From assembly GCF_000455365.1 (NCBI RefSeq), contig NZ_HG315685.1:361514-425513 (forward strand): a stretch of 64,000 nucleotides of DNA. Reading direction: 5' to 3'. Below, piece after piece: positions 9,129 to 18,548 of the stretch. Each line of letters starts with the position of its first letter. Position 1 is the stretch's first letter. The notes below the pieces were generated by a model, which ran no database searches, had not been told where the DNA came from, and saw nothing but the letters and a program-made list of their open reading frames with translations. Both the position numbers and the translations under genes were made by a program. Source of the stretch: Halopiger djelfimassiliensis (GTDB lineage: Archaea; Halobacteriota; Halobacteria; Halobacteriales; Natrialbaceae).

Positions 9129-9938
9129 GTGACCACGGACGATTCATTTACCGCCCTCCTCGAGTATATGGAAACCGACCTGTCGTTCGCGACGAGTCAC
9201 TACAACGATAGTTACCTCGATCGCCGCATCACGGCACGGATACGGCGAACGAGGTGTGACGACTACGACGAGTATTTCGATCTCCTGCAGTCCGACCCGG
9301 ACGAACAGGCCGCGTTGCTCGATTCGATGAGTATCAACGTCACGGGCTTCTTTCGAAACCCCGGGGTCTGGGACGGCATTCGGGACGTTCTCCGGACGCT
9401 GTCGTCGACCACGGATCGCCTCGAGATATGGAGTGCCGCCTGTGCCGACGGCCGGGAACCGTACTCGCTGTCGATGCTGGCCCACGACGACCCGCGGATC
9501 GACGAATCCGCGGTTCGCATTCTGGCGACCGATATCAGCGAGGACGCGCTCGAGGTCGCCCGGAACGGCGTCTATGAGGAATCGCGGACGACCGACATCG
9601 AAGGCGAACTCGACTACCTCTCCAATCCAGACCGGTACGTCGAGTACGACTCGACCGCGGAAACCTATCGCGTTCGGGACTCGGTCAAGGAACGCGTCAC
9701 GTTCGAGCGACACGACCTCATCAACGGCGGCCCGAAGTCCGGGTTCAACCTCGTCACCTGTCGGAACCTCTTTATCTACATCGACACCGAGTACAAACGA
9801 ACCATGCTCGAGACGATCGCACGGTCGCTTCGGCCCGATGGGTACCTCGTCATCGGGAAAAGCGAGACGATCCCGCCGGCGCTCAAATCCGAGTTCAGCG
9901 CGACGGATAACCGCCACCGCATCTACGAGCGGACGTAA
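9129..9938 (+). CDS. cheR: Chemotaxis protein methyltransferase CheR
   Basis: CheR methylates transducer glutamates using S-adenosylmethionine, opposing CheB. The protein has 269 residues. An N-terminal helical domain (LLEYMETDLSFATSHYN) is followed by NVTGFFRNPGVWD, the SAM-binding loop SAACADGREPYSL near residue 103, ATDISEDALEVAR, and LVTCRNLFIYID near residue 213. The start codon is GTG. A TATA-like AAACTTATTG lies about 37-46 bases upstream. The 294-base gap after cheW (8835-9128) shows no other gene. Confidence 0.96.
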   Translation: MTTDDSFTALLEYMETDLSFATSHYNDSYLDRRITARIRRTRCDDYDEYFDLLQSDPDEQAALLDSMSINVTGFFRNPGVWDGIRDVLRTLSSTTDRLEIWSAACADGREPYSLSMLAHDDPRIDESAVRILATDISEDALEVARNGVYEESRTTDIEGELDYLSNPDRYVEYDSTAETYRVRDSVKERVTFERHDLINGGPKSGFNLVTCRNLFIYIDTEYKRTMLETIARSLRPDGYLVIGKSETIPPALKSEFSATDNRHRIYERT

Positions 9939-10196
9939 CCGCTCTCAACGTCCGTCAGGATCGGCCGTGGGTTCACCCCCCGTTCGTTTCGGCCCCTGCG
10001 GGGAATAGACCAACAGCCACGACCGTTTCTGTTATCAGATAGTGGACCAATTTATACGCATACGTCTGTAAAGCTTGTGGCCGTCCCGGGCGCGACACCG
10101 ACCGAGAATCTACACGGCTCGGCCATCACCGTTCGGGATGTCGTCCGTCCGCCGGCCCGTTTATACCGATCGCGGATGTCATTATCTTGGTCAATA

Positions 10197-10209
10197 TCAT
10201 TAAGTAATC
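10197..10209 (+). promoter_or_regulatory. Probable TATA element before cheY-cheC
   Basis: TCATTAAGTAATC lies about 20-32 bases before the cheY ATG at 10229. The whole 290-base gap 9939-10228 shows no gene, but it has a second AT-rich TATA-like site, CAATTTATACG, near 10049-10059. Confidence 0.45.
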
Positions 10210-10228
10210 TGCGTGTATTGACCCGCCT

Positions 10229-10585
10229 ATGGACGTACTGATTACGGACGATTCCGGGTTTATGCGGGACCTCCTCCGGGAAATCCTCGAAGAGGACCAC
10301 AACATCGTGGGGGAAGCCGAAAACGGCGTCGAGGCCGTCGAACTCTACCGAGAAGAGGAACCAGATATCGTGTTCATGGACATCGTGATGCCGATCAAAG
10401 ACGGCGTCGAAGCGACCGACGAGATCACGGATATGGATCCGGACGCGAAGATCGTCATGTGTACGAGCGTCGAGCAGGCCGAGCAGATGAAAGACTCGAT
10501 CAAGGCGGGCGCGGAAGGGTACATCACGAAGCCGTTCCAGAAGGAGAGCGTGCTCGAGGAACTGAACAGTATCGCTGCCGGGTAA
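10229..10585 (+). CDS. cheY: Response regulator CheY (second, canonical copy)
   Basis: This 118-residue receiver domain has all the canonical residues: acidic pocket DD at 7-8 (LITDDSGFMRD), phospho-acceptor Asp51 (FMDIVMP), Thr in MCTS and Lys in YITKPF. It lies 6 bases before a two-domain CheC, the enzyme class that dephosphorylates CheY-P, so the two are probably one transcript. The N-terminus follows a TATA-like CATTAAGTAATC at 10198-10209, which gives a short leader. It may be the main archaellum-directed CheY because the operon copy at 4183 has an altered metal site. Confidence 0.95.
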   Translation: MDVLITDDSGFMRDLLREILEEDHNIVGEAENGVEAVELYREEEPDIVFMDIVMPIKDGVEATDEITDMDPDAKIVMCTSVEQAEQMKDSIKAGAEGYITKPFQKESVLEELNSIAAG

Positions 10586-10591
10586 GCTGCC

Positions 10592-11806
10592 ATGGAAATA
10601 GATATCCGCGAGCTCGAAACGTATCAGGAGCTCGCTCACGACGGCGCAGAGTCCGCCGCCCAGTCCCTCTCGCAACTCACGGGGATCAGTACGACCGTGC
10701 AGGTCACGAACGTCTCGCTGATGTCCTCGTCGGACCTCGAGTACGAGTTTATCGGCAACGAGTTCGCCGGCGTCAACATCGATCTCCGGGGCGAAATCTC
10801 GGGCGAAGTCGTCCTCGCGTTCGACGAACAGGGACGGACGGCGATCACCGACGAACTCGTCCCGGCCGACGATCCCGAGAAGAAAAAAAGCAGCATCAAA
10901 GAGGTCGGGAACATCATGTCCAGCGGGTTCGTCGACGGCTGGGCGAACTACCTGAACGCGAAGATCAAGAGTTCGCCGCCGACCTACATCGAGGGGACCG
11001 GAACCGATGTCCTCCCGAAATCGGCAACTCAGGACGATAACTACCTGTTCGTCTTCCGCAGCCGCGTCGAAGCCTCACAGGACGGCGTCAACGAACCGGT
11101 CGATTTCCGCATCCTGCTGGTTCCCGACTCGACCTCGCTCGAGCGTGCGTTCAAGCCCCAGACCGACAAGATCGTCTCCGTCGAGAAGCTGAAGGTCTTC
11201 AACGACATGACCAAAGAGGGGGCCGAGAAGGCGGCGACGAACATCACGTCGATGACCGGCATCGACACGACCGTCGAAATCAGCCGGCTGACGCTCGTTC
11301 CGATCGAGGACATCCCGATGGAGGTCGGGAACAAACGCTACGTCGGGACCGTCATGGAGTTCAACGGGAAGTTCAGCGGCCACCTCGTGATCCTGTTCGA
11401 TCAACCTTCCGGACGCGCCGTCGTCGATTCGCTCGTCCCGATGGAAACCGACGAGCAGTGGGGCGACGTCGAACAGGGCGCGCTGAAGGAGCTGGGCAAC
11501 ATCATGACAAGCGGGTTCATCGACGGCTGGGCGAACGTGTTGAACGCGGAAATCAAACACTCGCCGCCGGAGTTCGTCGCCGACACCGGCTCCTCGATCA
11601 TGAACCCGATCACCACACAGATCGCGGAAACCGACGATCACGCGTTCATGCTCGATTCGAACATTCAGACCAACAGCGATCAGGTGTTTACCTGCCAGAT
11701 GCTCGCCCTGCCACGCCGTGACGAACTCGAGCAGGCGCTCGACGATCTCCTCATCGAGAACTCGGACAATACGCGGATCGATCCGGACGAACTGTTCGAT
11801 CGCTGA
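10592..11806 (+). CDS. cheC: CheY-P phosphatase CheC, two-domain, intact active sites
   Basis: This protein has 404 residues and two CheC repeats. Repeat 1 has SSIKEVGNIMSSGF and repeat 2 has GALKELGNIMTSGF, so both keep the catalytic Glu and Asn, each followed 22 residues later by the conserved proline. Each repeat also contains DGWAN-LNA-IK-SPP. The family removes phosphate from CheY-P and can bind CheD. The gene directly follows the canonical cheY, suggesting a matched pair. It contrasts with the CheC at the left window edge, where both asparagines are replaced. Confidence 0.95.
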   Translation: MEIDIRELETYQELAHDGAESAAQSLSQLTGISTTVQVTNVSLMSSSDLEYEFIGNEFAGVNIDLRGEISGEVVLAFDEQGRTAITDELVPADDPEKKKSSIKEVGNIMSSGFVDGWANYLNAKIKSSPPTYIEGTGTDVLPKSATQDDNYLFVFRSRVEASQDGVNEPVDFRILLVPDSTSLERAFKPQTDKIVSVEKLKVFNDMTKEGAEKAATNITSMTGIDTTVEISRLTLVPIEDIPMEVGNKRYVGTVMEFNGKFSGHLVILFDQPSGRAVVDSLVPMETDEQWGDVEQGALKELGNIMTSGFIDGWANVLNAEIKHSPPEFVADTGSSIMNPITTQIAETDDHAFMLDSNIQTNSDQVFTCQMLALPRRDELEQALDDLLIENSDNTRIDPDELFDR

Positions 11807-11832
11807 CCCCACGGACCGGCAGCTTCCCGTTC

Positions 11833-12714
11833 CTACGCGTTTACGTCTTCGATCCGCTGGCTCACGACGATCCGTCCTTTCGGCGTCAGCGAGATGCCGT
11901 TGCCGTTCTCGACGACCAGCTCCTTGTTCTGGACCGAGTTCAACACGTTTGTCACGTACGCCGGGTCCCCGTCGAGCATGTTCGTGAAATCGATGTCGCC
12001 GCCCGTCGCGTGCACGCTGACCAGCACCCGCTTTTCGGGGTTGGTCAGTTCGATGTCCTCGATCTCCTCGCGCAACTCGTCGAACTCGAGGCGGAGATAC
12101 CGCGCGAGCAAGTTCACGTACTGGCCTTTCGTCGGCGAGAGCAACGACGTCTTCGAGCGCCCGGAGTCGGGGTCGATGTACTTGACGACCAGCGTGATGC
12201 GGTCGTCGCGATCCCCGAGCGTGTTCGAGCGCGTGATCCCCATGATCGTCTCGATGTCGAACGCGACCGTTCCGGAGTCGGTACTGATCTCGATCCGTCG
12301 GTCCTTGATTCGGAGCGTTCCCGTCCTGACGGCCGTGTCCGTCACCCGCCCGCCGACCTTCCCCGGGTGTTTCACCGCAACGGATCGGCCGTTCAGTAGA
12401 CAGCGAAACAGGATCGCGACGAACGTCTCGACCGTCTCGCCGTTGCTCTCGATGACGGCACTCCGTGTCCCCTCGTCGGTGTCGTAGCCGATCGTCACCG
12501 TATCGTCGAAGAACTGCTTGACGTGATTGGGGACCGTGCCGACGTTGATGTCGATGACGCTCGAGAGCGGAATCGTCGTTTTCCCGTCGTTCGTGGCGAG
12601 TACGAGGCGCTGTTTCGTCATGATGATTCGACCCTTGGTCGGCGTCCCGCTTTGCCCACCACGTTGATTGAGAAAGAACCGCCCAGTGAAATCAGCGACG
12701 ACGTCTTCGGTCAT
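11833..12714 (-). CDS. cheF1: CheF, archaeal chemotaxis adaptor to the archaellum (CheF1)
   Basis: This is a 293-residue member of the CheF family (DUF439), which in Halobacterium salinarum connects CheY and other Che proteins to the archaellum. The N-terminal half carries two PH-like blocks (GRIIMTKQRLVLATNDGKTTIPLSSV and VTDTAVRTGTLRIKDRRIEI). The C-terminal 60 residues form a winged-helix-like segment (PAYVTNVLNSVQNKELV) ending TPKGRIVVSQR. It lies downstream of arlI on the same strand with an 88-base gap. A second CheF is at 25303. Confidence 0.92.
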   Translation of the reverse strand: MTEDVVADFTGRFFLNQRGGQSGTPTKGRIIMTKQRLVLATNDGKTTIPLSSVIDINVGTVPNHVKQFFDDTVTIGYDTDEGTRSAVIESNGETVETFVAILFRCLLNGRSVAVKHPGKVGGRVTDTAVRTGTLRIKDRRIEISTDSGTVAFDIETIMGITRSNTLGDRDDRITLVVKYIDPDSGRSKTSLLSPTKGQYVNLLARYLRLEFDELREEIEDIELTNPEKRVLVSVHATGGDIDFTNMLDGDPAYVTNVLNSVQNKELVVENGNGISLTPKGRIVVSQRIEDVNA

Positions 12715-12802
12715 ACGCTCCTATATTGAGTGTAATCTCTTAGCCCTTTGCACCCGCTCGTGCGGTTGGGCTTCGATAACAGGGCCGGAGCCGCGAACCG
12801 CG

Positions 12803-14476
12803 TCAGTCCGGTCGTGCGATATGGAACGGCAACCCTTCCACGCCGTCGCGCTGGAACGAGTCGATCGCGGAGTTGACCTCGTGGTACTCCAGAATGTTCT
12901 CCTGAATCATCCGTTCGATGATGTCGGCGCGGAACTGCAGGTCGTCGTAGATGTCCCGCGTCTCCGCGTACCCAAGCAGCGTCGCGATCTGTTCTTCCAG
13001 TACGTAGGAGTTGTTCATCCCCTGGAAGATGATATCGTCCTCGACGGGGTCCCAGTAGAAGACCTGTCTGGTCACGACCCCGTCCATCTGGTCGGAGTAC
13101 CCCTCGATCTCCTGGACGCTTGTCACGCGTCGCAACACGTCGTCGCCCTGCTTGACGCGGTTCTGGAACAGCGCCACGTCGGCGTTGTCCATGAACGTCT
13201 CCGGCACGTTGATCGGGTCGCCGGTAAACCGCTGGATCATCGAGACGATGTCGCTCGCGTGGAACGTCAGCATTACCGGGTGACCCGTCTGTGCCGCCTG
13301 GAACGCCATTCGACCTTCCTCACCACGAACCTCACCCACGACGATGTACTCCGGGCGCGACCGCAGTGCCGCCTCGACGAGTTTGAACATGTCGACGTCG
13401 GTGCTGTCCTCGCTTCGGCTCTCCCGCGTCAACAGCTGTTGCCACGTGTCGTGTGGCGGCAACACCTCGGCCGTGTCCTCGGCCGTGTAAATCTTCGAGT
13501 CCCGCGGAATGAACGACATGATGCTGTTCAGCGTCGTCGTCTTCCCCGACGCCGTTTCCCCGACGACGAACACCGTTCGTTCGTTCTCGAGACACAGCCA
13601 CAGGTACGCCGCCAGCTTGGGCGACAGCGTCCCCCAGTTCGTAATCTGGGTGACTGAAAGCGGCACCTCGTCGCCCTGACGGATCGTGAGACTCGGCCCT
13701 TTCACGCTCACGTCGTCGCTGTAGATCACGTTCAGACGCGAGCCGTCCGGCAGCGTCGAGTCGACGATCGGTTCCGCGTCGGTCATCGGGTTGCCGATCC
13801 GCTCGCCCATGTTGCTCAGCCAGCGGTCGAACTCCTCGTCCGTTCCGAAATCGACCGTCGTCTCGACCATTCCGTAGACGCCGTGGTCGACGTAACACTC
13901 GTTCGGACCGATCACGTGAATGTCCTCGTTTGCCGGATCGCGCATGACCGGCTCGAGCGGACCGAGGCCGACGATGTCACGGTTCAACCGGTACCGGATG
14001 TTCTCGTAGGTCTCCTGTGGGATCTCCTGAATGCCGGGGTGAAACCGGACCTTCAGGCGTTCGATCAGACTGTCGAGTTCTTCGCTTTTGATATGGGTCG
14101 ATTCGTTGAGCAGCTCCTCGATGCGGTCGTCGTACTCCGAATCCTTCTCCGGCGCTTTCTTGTTCGCGCTTCGGCGAAGCAGCGAGTCCTTGACCGTCGA
14201 GAAGACTGCCTGCTCTTCCTCCGAGAGCGTCGGCTCGACGGCGAAATACTGCATCTTCGTCCCGACGTCGCCGTAGACGTGGCTGTAAATCGGGCCGCCG
14301 ACGGGGTACAGGACGTTCGGGTGCGACGACTCGTACTCCGCCGACGGTTCGTCGATCAACAGCGGGAACTCGCCGGTGATCTGTTTGAACTTCTTCAAGT
14401 GCTCGCGGAGATGCGGCCGACGAGCCGCAAGCTCTTGCAATTCGTCCGAGGGCTTCGGCGTCCCCATTTCGGTCAT
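12803..14476 (-). CDS. arlI: Archaellum motor ATPase ArlI (FlaI)
   Basis: This 557-residue type II/IV secretion-family ATPase drives archaellum assembly and rotation as a hexamer under the ArlJ platform. It has Walker A GETASGKTTT near residue 305, the Asp box IYTAEDTAEVLPP, Walker B YIVVGEVRGEE near 377 and the His box MLTFHASD. The long N-terminal domain (residues 1-180) is typical of haloarchaea. ATG 14476 is one of two close starts (MTEM); the second lies three codons later. It follows arlH by 15 bases. Confidence 0.97.
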   Translation of the reverse strand: MTEMGTPKPSDELQELAARRPHLREHLKKFKQITGEFPLLIDEPSAEYESSHPNVLYPVGGPIYSHVYGDVGTKMQYFAVEPTLSEEEQAVFSTVKDSLLRRSANKKAPEKDSEYDDRIEELLNESTHIKSEELDSLIERLKVRFHPGIQEIPQETYENIRYRLNRDIVGLGPLEPVMRDPANEDIHVIGPNECYVDHGVYGMVETTVDFGTDEEFDRWLSNMGERIGNPMTDAEPIVDSTLPDGSRLNVIYSDDVSVKGPSLTIRQGDEVPLSVTQITNWGTLSPKLAAYLWLCLENERTVFVVGETASGKTTTLNSIMSFIPRDSKIYTAEDTAEVLPPHDTWQQLLTRESRSEDSTDVDMFKLVEAALRSRPEYIVVGEVRGEEGRMAFQAAQTGHPVMLTFHASDIVSMIQRFTGDPINVPETFMDNADVALFQNRVKQGDDVLRRVTSVQEIEGYSDQMDGVVTRQVFYWDPVEDDIIFQGMNNSYVLEEQIATLLGYAETRDIYDDLQFRADIIERMIQENILEYHEVNSAIDSFQRDGVEGLPFHIARPD

Positions 14477-14491
14477 GCGACCGTCACCGTG

Positions 14492-15247
14492 TTAGGCAAC
14501 ACTCCGGTTTTCGATCACGATTCCCGTTCCCGACCGAACCGAGTACCCGATCCGGTCGCCGACCTGTTCGCCCATTCCGGCAAACCGCTTGATGAACAAC
14601 TGCCGGCGAATGTCGTTTCCGACCTCGATCATCTCGAGTTCCATGAAGACGTCCGCGATCGATCTGAACGGGCCGATCGCCTCCTCGCCGACCGTGGACG
14701 GGTCGACGGTCAATACGACGATCTTTCCCTGTGAAATCACGTCACGGAGAAACGAGATGATCTCGAGGGCTGCCTGACGCTCTTCGTTCTGTCTAACCAG
14801 CGCTTCGAACTTCGGATCGTTGCGCAAAATCGCGTCGAACGTGTCGATGATGATGACGTCGGCCGACCAGATCGTCTCCTCTTCCATCAGATCCGTCAGC
14901 AGATCCTGCCGCGACTGCTCCTCGTCGGTCGCCGAGAGCACGCCGCCGCTGTCGAGGTCGCCGTGGAGAAACAGCAGGTTCTCGAACAGCAGATGCTCCT
15001 CGACGTTGTAGTTCAACGAGTTCATTTGGTCGACGAACCCCTTTATCTCGAGTTCCGTCGACAGGAACGTCACCGACTTCCCCGTTTCACACAGTCCGTA
15101 CGTGAACCGCTGTGAGATCGCGCTTTTGCCTGCGCCGTAGTCACCTTCCATCAGTACGATACTCCCGGTCGGAATCCCGCCACCGAGTTCCTTGTTCAAT
15201 CGATCGCGATCGTCCAGTCCGATAGAGAAGATATTCTTGAGACTCAT
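14492..15247 (-). CDS. arlH: Archaellum ATP-binding protein ArlH (FlaH)
   Basis: This 251-residue RecA-like protein binds ATP and joins ArlI at the motor base. Walker A GDYGAGKS is at residues 35-42, and Walker B VIIIDTFDAIL is near 130. It starts 3 bases after the ArlC/ArlE fusion stop, in the order arlCE-arlH-arlI-cheF. The length is normal for the family. Confidence 0.96.
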   Translation of the reverse strand: MSLKNIFSIGLDDRDRLNKELGGGIPTGSIVLMEGDYGAGKSAISQRFTYGLCETGKSVTFLSTELEIKGFVDQMNSLNYNVEEHLLFENLLFLHGDLDSGGVLSATDEEQSRQDLLTDLMEEETIWSADVIIIDTFDAILRNDPKFEALVRQNEERQAALEIISFLRDVISQGKIVVLTVDPSTVGEEAIGPFRSIADVFMELEMIEVGNDIRRQLFIKRFAGMGEQVGDRIGYSVRSGTGIVIENRSVA

Positions 15248-15250
15248 GGC

Positions 15251-17359
15251 TCACCTCCCGTGGTCGCCGTCGTTGTCCGGTGCGAGTAGCAGTTTGATGT
15301 GTTCGATCTTCCAGCCATCTAGATCGGTGTTTTCTCCGGGTACGACCAGCGGCTTTACGTACTTGTTGGCCGATGGCTCGGCTCCGGTCGCATCGTATTC
15401 GGTCCCGTCTTCGGGGCGGTACTCGCGTTGGGGCGTCCGCAGTTCGGCTCCCGACTCGGAGAGGATGACGTCGGAATCGACCCAGATCATCTGTCCGCCG
15501 TCGGTAATCTCCGGCTCGGCGACCTCCCGTGCCTCGCGGGGGACGGGTTCGTCCTCGACGCCGGATTCCGTTTCGTCCGCTTCGTCGATGTGGATTTTCT
15601 GGGCGCTGTTGTCGATCCCGCTCTCGTCGTCGTTCGTATCGGGCGACTGATCGGCGGCCGATCCGTCCTCGTCGATCGTGTCGGTGGCCGATTCGACGGG
15701 ACGGGTTCCGTCCAGCCCGTCCTCGTCGTCCCCGTCGTTCTCACCCGCGGCGTCGATGTCCGCACCGACCGTCTCGGTATACGTCAACTCCCGCCCGGAG
15801 CCGGCTCGTTCGGCCTCGCTTCCGGCGACCGTGGACAGCTCCTGTCGGATCGCGATGCCTTCCTCCGACAGCCAATCGTCATACGTCTGGCGTTTCTTCG
15901 CCGGGGTCGCGATCTGGCTGATCCACCACAGACTCCGCTTGTGGTTGACCCCAAGCGAGGAGCGTGGCTCGGGGTCGGTAACTGTCGGACCGCCGCCGAA
16001 CCCGTTCAGTACGGTCTGCAAGTGGTCTTCGACCGACGGACTCACCCACTGAATCGATCCGTAGAACCGGATCGTCCGCGCTGCCCCGTTGAGACCGGCC
16101 TGCTCGACGAGGTACTCGAGCCAGTCCATCACGACGAACTCCGTGTCGTACTCGGAGGGGACGCGGTCGAGATACGGGCGACCGCCGTCGTCCCACGGCA
16201 GCGCCCCGGTGTCGCCAGCGTCGTCGGTCGTCCTCGCCTCGTCGCGTGACTCGGTCGTATCCGGGCCGTCGGCGGCGTCCGCGACGGCGCTGTCTCCGGT
16301 TTCGTCGCTGGCGTCGTCGAAGCCGGCGTCGGGTTCGTCGCCCGCCTCGGCGTCGAGTTCGTCGTCAAACTCGAGGTCGTCACCGGCGTCGTCGAACTCG
16401 GCCTCGTCTTCCGGGGATTCCTCCTCGAACGCTTCGGCGACGGCCTCGCTCTCCTCCTTGGAGCCGCCGTCCCAGTCGGCGTCCCCGGACTCGTATTCGG
16501 ATTTCAGTTCGTCGAACGACAGATCCTCGTCGTCCGAACCGTTTCCTGACTCGTTCTCAGTATCGGATTCCATGCTCATGTCCTCCTCCTCCTCGAAATC
16601 ATCGAAGTCGTCTTCGACACCCTCGTCGTCGACGATGCTCTCGTCGAGGAAGTCCTCCGCTTCCGCGTTCGCGATGTCTTCGCTCATCTCCTCTTCTTCG
16701 TCGTCGCCGTCGTCGCTGTCGAACAGGCTCCCGCCGTCGAACCCGCCCGTGCCACCTGCTGCAGCGCCACCGCCGCCCCCATCGAACGTATCGCTCAGCG
16801 AGTCACCCTCGACGAACGGGTTTACACCCTGGGTCACCATCTCGTAGACCTCGAGGAGTTTCCGGATGTTCTCCTCGATCTCGTCGAGCGACTCGCTTAT
16901 GTTTTCGTTCTCGCTTTGGACTGTATTGACCGTCGACGCCAGCGACCCGACCTCGTTTTCCATCTCGTCGACGCGCGCCTCGATCTCGCTCGAAACGCCG
17001 CCGTCGCTGCCGCCGCCGTCATCCATGCCGTCCATACCATCCATCCCGCCCATACTATCCATCCCGTCGATCGACATCTCGTCGCCACCACCCATTCCGG
17101 CGTCGTCGCCGAGTAAATCGTCGTCGCCGCCACCGCTCTCTCCGCCGTCTCCGAACAGATCGTCGCCACCGTCCATCTCGCCGCCGCCCATCCCGCCGCC
17201 ACCGTTCGCGTCACCATCGGTACTGGTTCCGGGCATCAACGCCTCGTCGCTCGTACCGCCGGAGAAATCACCACCCATCAGATCATCGCCGCTGCTCCCG
17301 GAGTCAGTACTCCCGTCATCGTCGTCCCCGAGTATGTTCCCGATTATGGATAATAGCAT
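15251..17359 (-). CDS. arlD: ArlC + ArlD/E fusion, motor switch/ring component (long copy)
   Basis: The protein has 702 residues. Residues 1-120 are Gly/Asp/Ser/Met low-complexity. Residues of about 125-190 are an ArlC-like coiled coil ending EVYEMVTQGVNPF. Residues 190-380 are a very acidic linker. Residues of about 385-500 are the ArlD/E domain (LPWDDGGRPYLDRVPSEYD, VVMDWLEYLVEQAG, HKRSLWWISQIATP). A second acidic linker and a tail of about 80 residues (DLDGWKIEHIKLLLAPDND) follow. ArlC/D/E form the cytoplasmic ring that receives the CheF/CheY signal. The window holds a shorter paralogue at 20372. The symbol choice between arlD and arlCE is uncertain. Confidence 0.88.
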   Translation of the reverse strand: MLLSIIGNILGDDDDGSTDSGSSGDDLMGGDFSGGTSDEALMPGTSTDGDANGGGGMGGGEMDGGDDLFGDGGESGGGDDDLLGDDAGMGGGDEMSIDGMDSMGGMDGMDGMDDGGGSDGGVSSEIEARVDEMENEVGSLASTVNTVQSENENISESLDEIEENIRKLLEVYEMVTQGVNPFVEGDSLSDTFDGGGGGAAAGGTGGFDGGSLFDSDDGDDEEEEMSEDIANAEAEDFLDESIVDDEGVEDDFDDFEEEEDMSMESDTENESGNGSDDEDLSFDELKSEYESGDADWDGGSKEESEAVAEAFEEESPEDEAEFDDAGDDLEFDDELDAEAGDEPDAGFDDASDETGDSAVADAADGPDTTESRDEARTTDDAGDTGALPWDDGGRPYLDRVPSEYDTEFVVMDWLEYLVEQAGLNGAARTIRFYGSIQWVSPSVEDHLQTVLNGFGGGPTVTDPEPRSSLGVNHKRSLWWISQIATPAKKRQTYDDWLSEEGIAIRQELSTVAGSEAERAGSGRELTYTETVGADIDAAGENDGDDEDGLDGTRPVESATDTIDEDGSAADQSPDTNDDESGIDNSAQKIHIDEADETESGVEDEPVPREAREVAEPEITDGGQMIWVDSDVILSESGAELRTPQREYRPEDGTEYDATGAEPSANKYVKPLVVPGENTDLDGWKIEHIKLLLAPDNDGDHGR

Positions 17360-17673
17360 GGTGAACGCCTCACTCTCCCGTGTCTCGATTGCGCTCGTAG
17401 CCTGCTCCGGCTGAAGACCCGCCGCGCCAGAGATGGTTCACTCTCCGTCCCGCTCGGCTACGAGTAGTCATTCACGAATACTTTGCGAACCTACGTATTA
17501 AGTAATTGTGGCCGACAGGCAGGTTCCCCTCGCTGTTCCGAGACGCCCTCGCATCGCGTCTCTTCCGTGTGCAGACGCGTTCGATGCACAGCACACGTCC
17601 CGTCCGAACCTCGTATCAGTCCAAGCAAAGGTTTCTTTTCGGTTCGCGTGTAACCCTCTCCAACGAACGGGCC
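17360..17673. other. Divergent intergenic region upstream of the ArlC/E fusion
   Basis: These 314 bases hold no convincing gene. On the minus strand TTACTTAATACG at 17495-17506 is the best TATA candidate for the ArlC/E-arlH-arlI-cheF operon, which would give a leader of about 110 bases. On the plus strand no strong TATA element is seen before 17674. Confidence 0.4.
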
Positions 17674-18315
17674 ATGACAAACAGTAACGAAGATACCGAT
17701 CCCAAAGGAAACGCGGACGTACCCCCCGTCCTCCCGGGTGAGCAGCCAACCGGCGCCAACGCTGGCGGTGCCCTCTCGCCCGAGGACCTCGATTTCACCG
17801 AAAGTCCGTACGTCACGGAGATGGCCGACGGCCGTTACGTCGTCTCCGCCGATCACAACCCGCCACGCGTTCCCGACGGCCAGTCCGAATCGAACGACGA
17901 ATCGCCACGGCCGGCCGCCACGCCGGATACCGACGACCGTGCCAGTCTCCCCCCGGAACCGGACGAGACCGTCGCCCGAACGCCACCGAGTCCCGAAGCC
18001 GCTCGCTCCGTTCTCGCGGACGAACTCGAGCGCGTCGACTCCCGGCTGGCAGTCGACATCGTCTCCCGGTTCGGGAACGATACGATCCGCCACCGGACGA
18101 CCTCGGACGACGTCGTCGGGACGTTCGACAATCTCGTCCTCTGGTACGCCCAGAACGTCGCCCGGAACACGCCGACGACGAAAACGGCCTCGCTGCTGTT
18201 TGCGAAATCCGAGTTCACGGCGCCGCTTACGCCGACCCAGATCCGTACCGCCGCGGCGAAACGGGGTCTCGACGAGTCCGACTCCATCGGGGAGTTGCTC
18301 GAGGCACTGGAGTAG
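17674..18315 (+). CDS. Conserved haloarchaeal protein embedded in the arl locus, function unknown
   Basis: The protein has 213 residues. The N-terminal 110 are acidic and Pro-rich and contain a conserved-looking segment, LSPEDLDFTESPYVTEMADGRYVVS. The C-terminal 95 residues (residues of about 115-213) are predicted helical, with two pieces resembling a winged helix: LVLWYAQNVARNTPTTKTASLLFAKSEF and TPTQIRTAAAKRGLDESDSIGEL. There are no membrane segments. ATG 17674 begins MTNSNEDTDPK; the longer upstream frame looks non-coding. It is the only plus-strand gene inside the minus-strand arl block, splitting arlJ from arlH and arlI. It may be a haloarchaeal DUF7500-type protein, but I cannot verify that. 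Confidence 0.8.
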   Translation: MTNSNEDTDPKGNADVPPVLPGEQPTGANAGGALSPEDLDFTESPYVTEMADGRYVVSADHNPPRVPDGQSESNDESPRPAATPDTDDRASLPPEPDETVARTPPSPEAARSVLADELERVDSRLAVDIVSRFGNDTIRHRTTSDDVVGTFDNLVLWYAQNVARNTPTTKTASLLFAKSEFTAPLTPTQIRTAAAKRGLDESDSIGELLEALE

Positions 18316-18321
18316 CGGTCA

Positions 18322-18456
18322 TCAGCCGCCGTTCAGGAAGATGACGGCGGCCATGAAAAGCGCCAACAGGACCGAAAACCCGAACAGGAGTATGCCGCTG
18401 TGTATCGATTCGATCCCACGCGCCGAGCGCCAGAATCGTGCTGGATCGGGATGCAT
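18322..18456 (-). CDS. Small membrane protein of 44 residues
   Basis: This minus-strand frame starts with MHPDPARFWRSARGIESIHSG, then has one hydrophobic helix (ILLFGFSVLLALFMAAVIFL) and ends NGG. A TATA-like GGATTATCG lies about 30 bases before the ATG. It lies between arlJ and the unrecognised gene at 17674, with 6 bases between the two convergent stops. Being a single-span protein inside the archaellum cluster, it could associate with the ArlJ platform, but nothing in the sequence proves that. Confidence 0.65.
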   Translation of the reverse strand: MHPDPARFWRSARGIESIHSGILLFGFSVLLALFMAAVIFLNGG

Positions 18457-18548
18457 CTGTAACAGCCACCAGTTGTGAACCGGCGATAATCCCTCTTTTG
18501 GCCACCTGCCGGGCCGCGTTCCGAGATCGCCCGGCCGGGAGCGACACG